A DNA stretch of 64,000 bases, taken from the NCBI RefSeq assembly GCF_000331105.1, contig NC_020054.1:2076433-2140432 (forward strand), given 5' to 3'. Shown here one piece after another: positions 1 through 6,429 of this stretch. How positions within the stretch are numbered: the first letter of the stretch is position 1; each line of letters begins with the position of its first letter. A program made the position numbers and the translations under genes. Source of the stretch: Fibrella aestuarina BUZ 2. GTDB lineage: Bacteria > Bacteroidota > Bacteroidia > Cytophagales > Spirosomataceae. The notes beneath the pieces are model-generated. The model was given only the letters and a program-made list of their open reading frames with translations. It had not been told where the DNA came from and ran no database searches.

Positions 1-558
1 ATAGTAGAAGGGAAAACGAAATATTTTGAAGAAAGAAATGTTTACTTAGATAACTTGATCGGTAGAGAAGTTGGAGCATCTCTATTTGAAACGTTTAAAC
101 AAAGAAAAAATGAATTAAAGCAGCCATTGAATTTCTGGAAATGGGCAGTGCCTGCGACGTCAATCTTTACTATTATATGGATTTTTGCACTTTTTTATCA
201 TTTCAACGAATACACCGATCTAAACCAAAGATGGCAACTCTTTGCATTGAATACGCTTAAAACGATTCCGGCTATAGTTTTAACATTTTTTGCTGTCAAT
301 CAGTATAGGAAGGAACGAAATTTTCAAGAAGAATATGCCTTTAAATCAGCCGTTGCTTTGACTATTTCAGAATATGCAAATAAATTGACAATAGTGGAGA
401 ATAAAGATAAGTTGATCATGGAAGCGGTTACTGGTATCTTTAGTTCACCAATCGAGAGACGCCAAAAGCATGATGACCAAAAAAGCGATTCAGTATTTGA
501 AACAGTTAAAACCTTGAAAGAAGGCATTAGTGAGATGATAGACAAAGTGAAAAAGTAA
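1..558 (+). CDS. 5'-truncated membrane protein of unknown function
   Basis: The reading frame is open to the first base of the window, so the gene probably begins upstream; a TTG at 55 is the only start-like codon nearby and I do not trust it. The visible 185 residues have two hydrophobic stretches (about residues 48-65 and 85-100), then a charged, probably helical cytoplasmic tail ending in a lysine-rich segment. I do not recognise a family. It is the first gene of a run of same-strand genes separated by a repeated non-coding unit, and is AT-rich compared with the chromosome to the right. A small two-helix membrane protein with a cytoplasmic tail fits many roles, so no function is assigned. 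Confidence 0.6.
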   Translation: MVEGKTKYFEERNVYLDNLIGREVGASLFETFKQRKNELKQPLNFWKWAVPATSIFTIIWIFALFYHFNEYTDLNQRWQLFALNTLKTIPAIVLTFFAVNQYRKERNFQEEYAFKSAVALTISEYANKLTIVENKDKLIMEAVTGIFSSPIERRQKHDDQKSDSVFETVKTLKEGISEMIDKVKK

Positions 559-616
559 ATTTCATTTCTGATGGTTGGGTTGAACAGGAATAATCTTCGG
601 CCATTGTCATCCTGTG

Positions 617-880
617 CCAACCAAGGCTGTGGTTGAAAAGATTTTAACCACCATACTTCGTCTGCCTACAGTACACTTATAAGCACTCAGGAGGGGATTT
701 AATCATATAAGTGAGTATTCCACGTTGAGGTCGACATGTTAACGGATTGATAATGAAAAAATTTAATATGTTTGCCACGTGCCAGCTGATAATCTGATTT
801 CCGTTTGACAGCGCGTTTTTTTGGACATTTCTCGTCTAGTTGGACAGGTCAATCAACGGTCGACAGAACGCTAATAACGC
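617..880 (+). repeat. Decayed copy of the array repeat unit (no intact attC-like site)
   Basis: This fills most of the 360-base gap between two genes. The first part (617-650) matches the left arm of the attC-like sites further right, sharing CAAC, AAGGC and GTTGAAAAG in the same order. The segment around 705-755 matches the block that follows those sites, including the AAGTGAG, TCGACA and TTGATAATGA elements. The end carries GTTTGCCACGTGCC and GACAGAACGC, also found upstream of later genes. The right arm with a GTTRRRY end is not recognisable, so the site looks degenerate. Confidence 0.55.
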
Positions 881-918
881 ATTTATGTACCCTTTGTTAT
901 ATTACATTTTGCCCTTCA

Positions 919-1629
919 ATGTTTCTAAGAACTCTTTTTTCAGCCTTTTTGGTCAGTTTACCACTTTGTGGTTTTACTCAATCTCCTAATCTTCAAAAGG
1001 AAGTTGCCAAAGCGGTGCACGGAGTAACTGTTAACATTTCCGGCTGGAGTTTTGGCAATAACAAAATTACCAAGGATGAGCTGGGCGGGGAAGGTAAAAT
1101 TGTCTATCAGTTGCGTGTAGACAACGGTAATATTGTCTCGGCTCGGCCTCTGCAACAAACCGTTAGTCCTTCGGTTGAAAGTTTTTACCGACAACAGATA
1201 CTACGACTCAAACTAAGCCCCAAAGGTTCTATCGCACCCTCAGATTTGACAACAGGAACGCTAACGGTTAACATTTCCGACAGTCAATCATTACAAGTTA
1301 CTGGCGACAACCCGAACGTTATTCAAAGTAGCTTGAATCAGGACACTACAGGCAAAAGCTCGTCAGCCATATACTTATCAGTACTACGGTATCGGGGTAA
1401 GGTAATCGATATAAGTCCTATAGGTAGAGACTACTCGGGGGAGGAAGATTACAGCCGAACAGTGCATAAATCATCCAGATCGTCTCTTGATCCTAGCGAT
1501 GCTTTGGAAATGGTATCGAACTATGGTTGGCAAGTAACTGGGAGCAAGTTGTATAAATCATATTCATCTTACAATCAAAAAGATCCGTCGTTCATTTCCA
1601 GAACAATTGAATTGATAAGACTAAAATGA
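919..1629 (+). CDS. Secreted protein of unknown function, possible TonB-C-like fold
   Basis: The frame is open from 805, but bases 805-918 are repeat sequence. The ATG at 919 gives a proper signal peptide (LFSAFLVSLPLCGFTQ), so I start it there, giving 236 residues. The mature part has a segment around residues 45-115 (GKIVYQLRVDNG, LRLKLSPKG) that resembles the C-terminal domain of TonB-type energy transducers, but this is weak. A second segment near the end (ALEMVSNYGWQVTG ... ISRTIELIRLK) resembles a short beta-strand pair seen in many Bacteroidota secreted proteins. Probably periplasmic. It sits between two repeat copies and would be one cassette of the putative array. Confidence 0.7.
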   Translation: MFLRTLFSAFLVSLPLCGFTQSPNLQKEVAKAVHGVTVNISGWSFGNNKITKDELGGEGKIVYQLRVDNGNIVSARPLQQTVSPSVESFYRQQILRLKLSPKGSIAPSDLTTGTLTVNISDSQSLQVTGDNPNVIQSSLNQDTTGKSSSAIYLSVLRYRGKVIDISPIGRDYSGEEDYSRTVHKSSRSSLDPSDALEMVSNYGWQVTGSKLYKSYSSYNQKDPSFISRTIELIRLK

Positions 1630-1635
1630 TTTAAA

Positions 1636-1785
1636 GCTCTGTGGGGTGCACTTACCTCCCTGCTGACAGGATAAGTGATTAGTAGTGAGCGTTCTTTGCA
1701 GGCGTTTCGCGCTTTGTTCGACAGGTCAAAGTCCGGCTGGACAGAAAGCTTTGGTTGGTTTGCCACGTACTTGTTGACAGATCAA
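1636..1785 (+). repeat. Repeat unit with the attC-like core deleted
   Basis: The start (GCTCTGTGGGGTGCACTTACC) matches the block that precedes the intact sites. It then runs straight into GACAGGATAA, GATTAGTAGTGAGCGTTCTTT and GTTTGCCACGTAC, which follow the sites elsewhere. The hairpin core is missing. Intact copies have a GACAGGA on each side of the core, so loss by recombination between these short direct repeats would give exactly this arrangement. Confidence 0.65.
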
Positions 1786-1873
1786 TCTTTTCCAGATAGA
1801 AAGGCCTAAATAAGTTTGGCTAGTTTCGGTTGACAAGCCAACCGCTTTGAGGTGAAAACTGAATTATTTTAGG

Positions 1874-2140
1874 ATGGAAGTTGAGTTAATTGAATGCCAC
1901 GAGCATGGGAGCCTGCCAATAGCTTTCGTCTGCCAACATTTATTTCATGGTGAACTTTCTAGCTTTCATCAAGGATACGATGAAGATGATAAACCTACTT
2001 TATCTGGATGGTGTGATAAATGCGAGGAAGTGAGGGCAAAAGACCGCGAATGGAACGACGAAAACATGGCTTTTGCCGATATAAAACTGGTGTGTTCGAA
2101 ATGTTTTGAAAATATCAAGGCTTCCAACTTGCTGCAATAA
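1874..2140 (+). CDS. Small cysteine-rich (probable zinc-binding) protein
   Basis: This encodes 88 residues. Two CxxC pairs are visible (WCDKCEE at about residue 47 and CSKCFE at about 75), with further Cys and His in the N-terminal part (ECHEHG, CQHLFHG). Together these suggest one or two structural zinc sites. The layout resembles a widespread family of small hypothetical proteins with an N-terminal CxxHG and a central WCDxCE; I know of no characterised function. It lies between a deleted repeat copy and the first intact attC-like site. It starts at an ATG 12 bases after an in-frame stop and is soluble and acidic. Confidence 0.75.
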   Translation: MEVELIECHEHGSLPIAFVCQHLFHGELSSFHQGYDEDDKPTLSGWCDKCEEVRAKDREWNDENMAFADIKLVCSKCFENIKASNLLQ

Positions 2141-2149
2141 ATAGATTGT

Positions 2150-2413
2150 ACGTTGTTGGTCAGCTTTGCGGGGTCCACTTACCGCAGACAGGAAAGTGGC
2201 TGATCAGGCCCGTGTGGCTCCCAACACGAACAAGGGTGAAAAGGTCAGGGGCACGTTGTTTGCGGTGAGTAAAGTGGCTTCCATCAGCCCTTGTGGCCGT
2301 TGGGTGGCCCGTCCAAGTAGGTGGGTATTTTGCGTGTCCTGCGGCAGGATAACTATTTGATAGTGAGCGTTCTTTTAAGGGTGTCTTGCGTCTCGGTCGA
2401 CAGGTAAATCACC
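2150..2413 (+). repeat. Array repeat unit, copy with intact attC-like core
   Basis: This occupies most of the 366-base gap. It has the conserved leading block (GTTGTTGGTCAGCTTTGCGG), then the attC-like hairpin at 2219-2305. The trailing block follows (AAGTAGGTGGG, GGCAGGATAA, TTGATAGTGAGCGTTCTTT), and then TCTCGGTCGACAGG. The last ~90 bases before the next gene are AT-rich unique sequence that could hold its promoter. A 64-codon frame through the unit (2166-2360) is not conserved as protein in all copies and is not called. Confidence 0.7.
2219..2305 (+). repeat. attC-like recombination site 1 (87 bp)
   Basis: The ends are TCCCAAC and GTTGGGT; the latter fits the integron core GTTRRRY, while the former differs from RYYYAAC at the first base. 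Inside, a 5-base unpaired spacer on each side is followed by the pairing arms CAAGGG and CCCTTG. Reading inward, the right arm has one extra base compared with the left (CAAGGGCTG against CAAGGGTG). The loop is long. This matches the R''-spacer-L''-loop-L'-spacer-R' plan of attC sites. Confidence 0.7.
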
Positions 2414-2506
2414 TTTCCACAAAACTTATCATTATTAAATTAGAAGTGGATTGTGTGTTATTTTACCAGATAATTATTTTTTCAGCGTCCCAAACTTTTC
2501 TAAAAA

Positions 2507-3265
2507 ATGAGTAAGCAGAGATTCTATATTCCAACACGAGGTAATGATGACGAGGCTTACAAGGAAGCACTGAAATTCGCTTGCGAATTAGCTAACTCTG
2601 ACTCAGAACTTACTAAAGTTATATTGCTGATTCCTAGTAAAGGAAACACAGGATGGTTTGATAGATTATTTGGTCCGGCTATAGTTAAAGAATTGTTTAA
2701 AGGGAAAATATTTAAAAATTGTATCCCTATTTTTAAATTCGAAACAATCAAAACTTATAAGGATAATTTTAAAGCTGGGGATATAGTAATCACTTGTGGT
2801 TTATATGAAGAAGATATTTTCAAGATAGATGACTATTACTGCGTAAAGGCGATAATAGCTATTCCTTGGTTACCAGAAAAGGTTCAAAAGTGGATTCAAA
2901 CGTGGAATCCAATAGATATTAGAACCGAGACGTCCACGCTAGATCAGGTTCAAGAACCTTCATGCATTGTTAAAAAAGCCTTGGAAGAACTCACTGATTA
3001 TGTAAATATGGGTACTGGCATCGTTCATCCAGACGACAATGAACGTGCTAAAACAATCATAATGGCATTACATAAGTATGAACCTGCTTTAGATTCTAAT
3101 CTTGTTGGTGCATACCTGGTTAGAGAACTAAATTGGGATAATAGACATGCGCAAGACGTTGAAAAGTTGATAATTACCCTCAACAACGGAAAGCATTTCA
3201 AGGGCGGGCAAAGAACGGGTTTGCAGAACTACTATAAAGACTGGAAGAATCAGTGTAACCAATAA
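2507..3265 (+). CDS. Hypothetical protein, 252 aa, array cassette gene
   Basis: This is a soluble protein of unknown family with no signal peptide or membrane segment. The N-terminal half reads like an alpha/beta fold with alternating strands and helices (VILLIPSKG near 40, IVITCGLY near 93, AIIAIPWLP near 114). The C-terminal half (from about residue 170) looks helical, with a conserved-looking ARTIIMALHK-type helix and a final GGQRTGLQNYYKDW. Its base composition is clearly AT-richer than the rest of the window, which fits acquisition from elsewhere. It is flanked by two intact attC-like sites and would be a single-gene cassette (about 2300-3531). Confidence 0.75.
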   Translation: MSKQRFYIPTRGNDDEAYKEALKFACELANSDSELTKVILLIPSKGNTGWFDRLFGPAIVKELFKGKIFKNCIPIFKFETIKTYKDNFKAGDIVITCGLYEEDIFKIDDYYCVKAIIAIPWLPEKVQKWIQTWNPIDIRTETSTLDQVQEPSCIVKKALEELTDYVNMGTGIVHPDDNERAKTIIMALHKYEPALDSNLVGAYLVRELNWDNRHAQDVEKLIITLNNGKHFKGGQRTGLQNYYKDWKNQCNQ

Positions 3266-3380
3266 TTTAGCTTTATTCCGTCTGGCAATCAACACATGCG
3301 GAGATAAAGATTCGGACTATCAGAAATTGAACGAATGACTTTAATTTCCAGATTCGGCCTCTCTCGGCTTAATCGGATTT

Positions 3381-3645
3381 GTGCGTTGTTAGTTAGCTCT
3401 GCGGGGTCCACTTACCTCGGACAGGAAATTGCCCGGCTAGCCTGACCGGCACCCAACGAAGGCGAAGTTGAAAAGGTGGCAACGTACCTGAGTTTGCTCT
3501 ATCTTGCTTCATCCATCAGCCTTCGCGGGCGTTGGATGAACCGTCTATGCAAGTAGGTATGTCACGTCTCGTGCGACAGGATAACGAGTTGATAGTGAGT
3601 GTTTTTTGTAAATTTGCCACGTTCCTAGCGACAAAGCAAAGTCTG
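3381..3645 (+). repeat. Array repeat unit, second intact copy
   Basis: The gap of 466 bases starts with about 115 bases (3266-3380) in which I see nothing. The leading block follows (GTTAGCTCTGCGGGGTCCAC, CGGACAGGAAA), then the attC-like site 3451-3537. The trailing block comes next (AAGTAGGTATGTCACG, GCGACAGGATAACG, TTGATAGTGAGTG), and then TTTGCCACGTTCC. The last ~85 bases before the next gene are unique. Confidence 0.7.
3451..3537 (+). repeat. attC-like recombination site 2 (87 bp)
   Basis: It begins ACCCAAC and ends GTTGGAT, both fitting the integron core consensus. The 5-base spacers are GAAGG and GGGCG-side. The arms are CGAAG / CTTCG with an extra base in the right arm. It has exactly the same span as sites 1 and 3. 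The loop shares AACGTACCTGAG and CTTCATCCATCAG with other copies. Confidence 0.75.
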
Positions 3646-3731
3646 GTGTTTAGAACGAGTATAAGCGTTTATTTGGATTAACCAAGGCCTGCGGTCACCA
3701 AAATCACATTCACGCTATTAAAGAAAACTTA

Positions 3732-4259
3732 ATGAGATTCGCTTACCTTCTATTGCTTGTTTGCGGTACGTCATATTCAGTCTTGAGCCAGAATATGACT
3801 ATCAGGTATGGTAAAAAGCATATTCTACCTATTGATGAAAATGGGCATGCTATTTATCAAGTTGTCGAACAAGTACCTGGTGCCTCAGCTGCCCAATTAT
3901 ACCAACGTTCTAGAAAATGGTTTGCCAATGGGTATGATTGGGATGGTAAGTTGCAACTGTCGGGTATTGACTCACTTACGGGCGAGTTAACTAGTAAAGG
4001 ATGGTTTAAATTTGGGTCTACCATTTATATATTCCCAGTTAGCGTCACCGTTAGTCATTGTATGTCAGTAAAGGTCAAGGAGGACCAGTATCAAGTAGAA
4101 ATAACAAATCTTTCTCTAAAAACACCTTTCTACAAAGGCCCTATTGAGTCAGTACATGGCCCTAGCGGCTTTGTTCACGATACATTTATCCAAACTGATA
4201 CCATTGTACAAGTGATCCTTCTTGAGTCTTTCAGGAAAGCAATGAAAATAGATAATTAG
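3732..4259 (+). CDS. Secreted DUF4468 (TBP-like fold) protein
   Basis: The signal peptide is at residues 1-19 (AYLLLLVCGTSYSVLSQ). The mature 155 residues match the pattern of DUF4468 proteins: VEQVPGASAAQLYQRSRKWF near the start, then a two-layer strand/helix domain, ending in a helix. That family is common in Bacteroidota, is exported, and has no proven function. It is followed after only 86 bases by a lipoprotein gene with no attC-like site between. The two genes may therefore form one two-gene cassette (3532-4964). DUF4468 assignment is by pattern recognition; a profile search would settle it. Confidence 0.75.
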   Translation: MRFAYLLLLVCGTSYSVLSQNMTIRYGKKHILPIDENGHAIYQVVEQVPGASAAQLYQRSRKWFANGYDWDGKLQLSGIDSLTGELTSKGWFKFGSTIYIFPVSVTVSHCMSVKVKEDQYQVEITNLSLKTPFYKGPIESVHGPSGFVHDTFIQTDTIVQVILLESFRKAMKIDN

Positions 4260-4262
4260 ACT

Positions 4263-4327
4263 TTGACAGCGCGTTTTTGTTGGTGTGCAACGTACCTGAC
4301 GACAAGTCAACCCACCGGAGACAGAAT
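4263..4327 (+). repeat. Remnant of the array repeat (last block only)
   Basis: This short junction carries only the end of the repeat unit: TTTGACAGCGCGTTTTTG, then TGCAACGTACCTGACGACAAG and GACAGAATC. These match the block directly upstream of other array genes. The leading block and the attC-like hairpin are absent, so this junction has either lost its site or never had one. Confidence 0.5.
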
Positions 4328-4345
4328 CATTGCTCGACTCATCTT

Positions 4346-4804
4346 ATGGCATCTTATTCCCATCTTCCATACCTTATCAGGAGTCTTTTAGTCCTCTGTT
4401 TGATGACAGCCTGCCATCAAACGGCTAAGAGTCAACAGGCCGATAAGGGCTTTGCGGATGCTGTTTTCATCTACAAAGGATACGCTTTGGGAGGATCAAC
4501 AGCCAGCCTAAAGCATCATAGTAAAGCAGTCGATACTATAAGGCATGTCAGTAAAATTCAATTAGACAGGCAGGATGTTGATACGTTGAAATTTTTAATT
4601 GGACAGGTCAAATCAAAAAGACACTTTCAACAAAAAATAGGACCTAGTTACTATGCAAGGATAATCAAAAACGGGCAAGAACGTCGAATTGCCCTTGTAC
4701 CTGGCTGGGCTGTCATTGATTTACAAAACATGAGGCAGTACGTTTTTAGAGATACGCCTTACGGGGAACTTTACAACCGCTTCATAGAGAAGAACTACCG
4801 CTAA
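4346..4804 (+). CDS. Small lipoprotein of unknown function
   Basis: The open frame begins at 4277, but that part is repeat. The ATG at 4346 gives a lipoprotein signal with lipobox LMTAC (Cys at about residue 22), so it is used here, giving 152 residues. The mature domain (FADAVFIYKGYALGGS ... VPGWAVIDLQNMRQYVF) looks like a single alpha/beta domain. I do not recognise a family. It is probably anchored in a membrane facing the periplasm or cell surface. It is immediately followed by the third intact attC-like site. Confidence 0.7.
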   Translation: MASYSHLPYLIRSLLVLCLMTACHQTAKSQQADKGFADAVFIYKGYALGGSTASLKHHSKAVDTIRHVSKIQLDRQDVDTLKFLIGQVKSKRHFQQKIGPSYYARIIKNGQERRIALVPGWAVIDLQNMRQYVFRDTPYGELYNRFIEKNYR

Positions 4805-4814
4805 TTTGCTTCCA

Positions 4815-5118
4815 TGCGTTTTTGGTTAGCGTTGCCGGGGCCACTCACGGGCGACAGGAGACTGTCCGGCTAGCCCGAGCGGCACCCAACGTGGGCAAAG
4901 GTGTAAAGGTGGCAAAGTACCTGATTTTAGCCTATCTTGCTTCATCCATCAGCCTTTGCGGTCGTTGGGTGATTCAGTCCTTTAAGTGGGCGTTTCACGT
5001 TCCGGTCGACAGGATAGCCAATTGGTAATGAGTGCTTCTTGCTGGTTTGCCACGTGCCTACCGACAGGTCAATGTCCGGTTGACAGAACGCGAAAATGGC
5101 GTTTCGGCCGACAAGGGA
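4815..5118 (+). repeat. Array repeat unit, third intact copy
   Basis: This fills the 348-base gap. The leading block (TTGGTTAGCGTTGCCGGGG, GCGACAGGAG) is followed by the attC-like site 4884-4970. After it comes the trailing block (AAGTGGGCGTTTCACG, TCGACAGGATAG, TTGGTAATGAGTG), then TGGTTTGCCACGTGCC, CCGACAGGTCAA and TTGACAGAACGC. The motif YCGACAGG recurs at least four times within the unit. Confidence 0.7.
4884..4970 (+). repeat. attC-like recombination site 3 (87 bp), best example
   Basis: The ends are ACCCAAC and GTTGGGT, perfect reverse complements and both fitting RYYYAAC / GTTRRRY. Five-base unpaired spacers (GTGGG, CGGTC) separate them from the arms CAAAGG and CCTTTG. The right arm has one extra base (CAGCCTTTG against CAAAGGTG). 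The loop contains CCTATCTTGCTTCATCCATC, nearly identical to site 2. Confidence 0.8.
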
Positions 5119-5152
5119 AACACTATAGACATTAACTTTTCTGTACAAGATT

Positions 5153-5515
5153 ATGCCATACAAGTTTAAAAAAGGAGGCATCTTGACCGAAACAGGAGCA
5201 AAAGAGATTCTGCTTCAGCATACGAAAGAAAATCTCAAAAAACTTCTGACTGAAATTGTTAATCAAACACTATCATACTCTCATCAGGACTTCACTAATT
5301 GGTGCAGTAAATTCTACTTTGATGTTCATATTAGTGATAAGGACATTGAAGAATTAAATATTGATCAAGCGACAATCAACGTACTTGGTGATATCGATGC
5401 CCAATGGGATCTGTACCTTATCGGCACTTTTCCCTACGATGAATTGCAATCGTTAGACCTTTCAACTGTAAAATTGCCGAGCGGTTGGTTTGTTAATTGG
5501 TTGAACCAACTTTGA
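5153..5515 (+). CDS. Hypothetical protein, 120 aa, array cassette gene
   Basis: This is a soluble, acidic protein with an N-terminal positive patch (MPYKFKKGG), a long helix (residues 15-42) and a mixed alpha/beta C-terminus ending PSGWFVNWLNQL. I recognise no family, and there is no signal peptide. The ATG at 5153 is the first in frame after the repeat. It lies between attC-like sites 3 and 4 and would be the only gene of a 712-bp cassette. Confidence 0.7.
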   Translation: MPYKFKKGGILTETGAKEILLQHTKENLKKLLTEIVNQTLSYSHQDFTNWCSKFYFDVHISDKDIEELNIDQATINVLGDIDAQWDLYLIGTFPYDELQSLDLSTVKLPSGWFVNWLNQL

Positions 5516-5525
5516 AATCGGTACT

Positions 5526-5838
5526 GTGCGTTGTTGGTTAGCTCTGCGGGGGCCTCTTACCTGGGACATGAATCACGCGATTAGGCACATGCGGCAGCCC
5601 AACTGGCAAAGGGTGAAAAGGTCAAGGCAACGTACCTGCGTTTGGCCTATCTTTCGGCCATCAGCCCTTTGGGGTGTTGGGTGCTCGCATAAGCCGTTAT
5701 CGCCTGCCTCGTTTCGTGCGACAAAGTAACATACCTGTGACAAAGTGCTTTTTTGTGGGCGTTCTGCGTCTCGTCCGACAGGTTAAATCCCGTGCGACAG
5801 AACGTTTTTTACTGGTTTGCCACGTACCTGCTGACACA
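5526..5838 (+). repeat. Array repeat unit, fourth intact copy
   Basis: The 386-base gap is nearly all repeat. It has the leading block (GTGCGTTGTTGGTTAGCTCT) and the attC-like site at 5597-5682. A diverged trailing block follows (GTGCGACAAAGTAAC), then GGGCGTTCTGCGTCTCGTCC, GACAGGTTAAATCC, GCGACAGAACG and GGTTTGCCACGTACCTGC. About 60 unique bases precede the next gene. Confidence 0.7.
5597..5682 (+). repeat. attC-like recombination site 4 (86 bp)
   Basis: The ends are GCCCAAC and GTTGGGT. The arms AAAGGG / CCCTTT are separated from the ends by spacers of four and five bases, and the right arm has the extra base (ATCAGCCCTTT). The loop has AACGTACCTGCGTTTGGCC as in site 2, followed by CGGCCATCAG as in site 5. 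Confidence 0.75.
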
Positions 5839-5901
5839 GACTAAACACTCCGATTGGTGAGTTTTGAGCTTAGTGCTTGATGAAAAAAGAAATACAACAC
5901 A

Positions 5902-6108
5902 ATGGAACAAATCTCGATTGGTAGCGTAGTTAAACTTAAATCAGGCAGTCCTAACATGACAGTCACAGGCTACGGGAAAAAATACGGAGCCGGTAAAATA
6001 CTGATTAATCTCGAGGAGGATAGAGAGCAAGTTAAATGCCAATGGTTTGATGCAACAGGAACTTTGCAGCAAGAGACATTTCCCGTTACTTCCTTGCAGT
6101 TAGCTTGA
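5902..6108 (+). CDS. DUF2158 (YodC-like) small protein
   Basis: This encodes 68 residues. The pattern IGSVVKLKSGSPNMTVTG, then CQWFDATGTLQQETFPVTSL, is that of the DUF2158/YodC family: a small all-beta SH3-like fold of 60-75 residues with no firm function. Members occur widely in Proteobacteria and Bacteroidota. The start is the first ATG after an AT-rich leader (ACACAATG). It is the last gene before the final attC-like site and would be the distal cassette of the array. Confidence 0.85.
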   Translation: MEQISIGSVVKLKSGSPNMTVTGYGKKYGAGKILINLEEDREQVKCQWFDATGTLQQETFPVTSLQLA

Positions 6109-6175
6109 TCGGTTGTGTTTGCTTGGCGTGGGCGGATCTCCGTCGACAGGCAGCAGACTGCGAGGTCATGTGGCA

Positions 6176-6260
6176 ACCCAACAAAAAAAGGTGTAAAGGA
6201 CAGAGAAACGTACCTGGTAGTGATTAGCGTTGCGGCCATCAGCCCTTGTGGGCGTTGTCC
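6176..6260 (+). repeat. attC-like recombination site 5 (85 bp), imperfect
   Basis: It begins ACCCAAC and ends GTTGTCC, which breaks the GTTRRRY rule. The left spacer is an A-run and the arms are AAGG / CCTT. The right arm is of the usual form (CATCAGCCCTTGTGGGC). The leading block (6116-6175) is only partly conserved, and no trailing block follows; ordinary chromosome begins soon after. This is what the distal end of a cassette array would look like. Confidence 0.6.
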
Positions 6261-6278
6261 GAGATGCCCCTTACTTTT

Positions 6279-6357
6279 GCCGTGCATTTTTGGGATAGCT
6301 TTTCGGCGCGACAAGCAGGCTTAGCCGCGCCGAAAAGCTATCCCAAAAATGCACGGC
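6279..6357. repeat. Perfect 32-bp inverted repeat at the right edge of the array
   Basis: The arms at 6279-6310 and 6326-6357 are exact reverse complements, separated by 15 bases. Each arm contains GGGATAGCTTTTCGGCGCG or its complement. There is no T-run after either arm. It sits between the last attC-like site and the following lipoprotein gene, where base composition changes. It may act as a bidirectional terminator or insulator, or mark the junction. Confidence 0.8.
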
Positions 6358-6429
6358 CACCGCGTCAGTCTATCCCCGGTTGGGTGCAAAGCCAAGCCGA
6401 TTGATCAACAAAAGGCGACGTTATTTCAT

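Noticed and set aside
617..6260. CRISPR array as an explanation of the repeats
   Set aside because: Repeats are long, spaced by whole genes of different length, contain large imperfect hairpins and have no uniform spacers or cas genes.
617..6260. Insertion sequences or transposon ends
   Set aside because: No transposase frame, no matching terminal repeats with target duplications; unit ends do not look like IS ends.
2166..6324. Short frames inside the repeat units (2166-2360, 4822-5028, 5526-5729, 6115-6324) that translate to partly similar peptides
   Set aside because: The similarity follows from DNA repetition. The same frame is interrupted by stops in the copy near 3440, and the frames have no separate start or coding bias.
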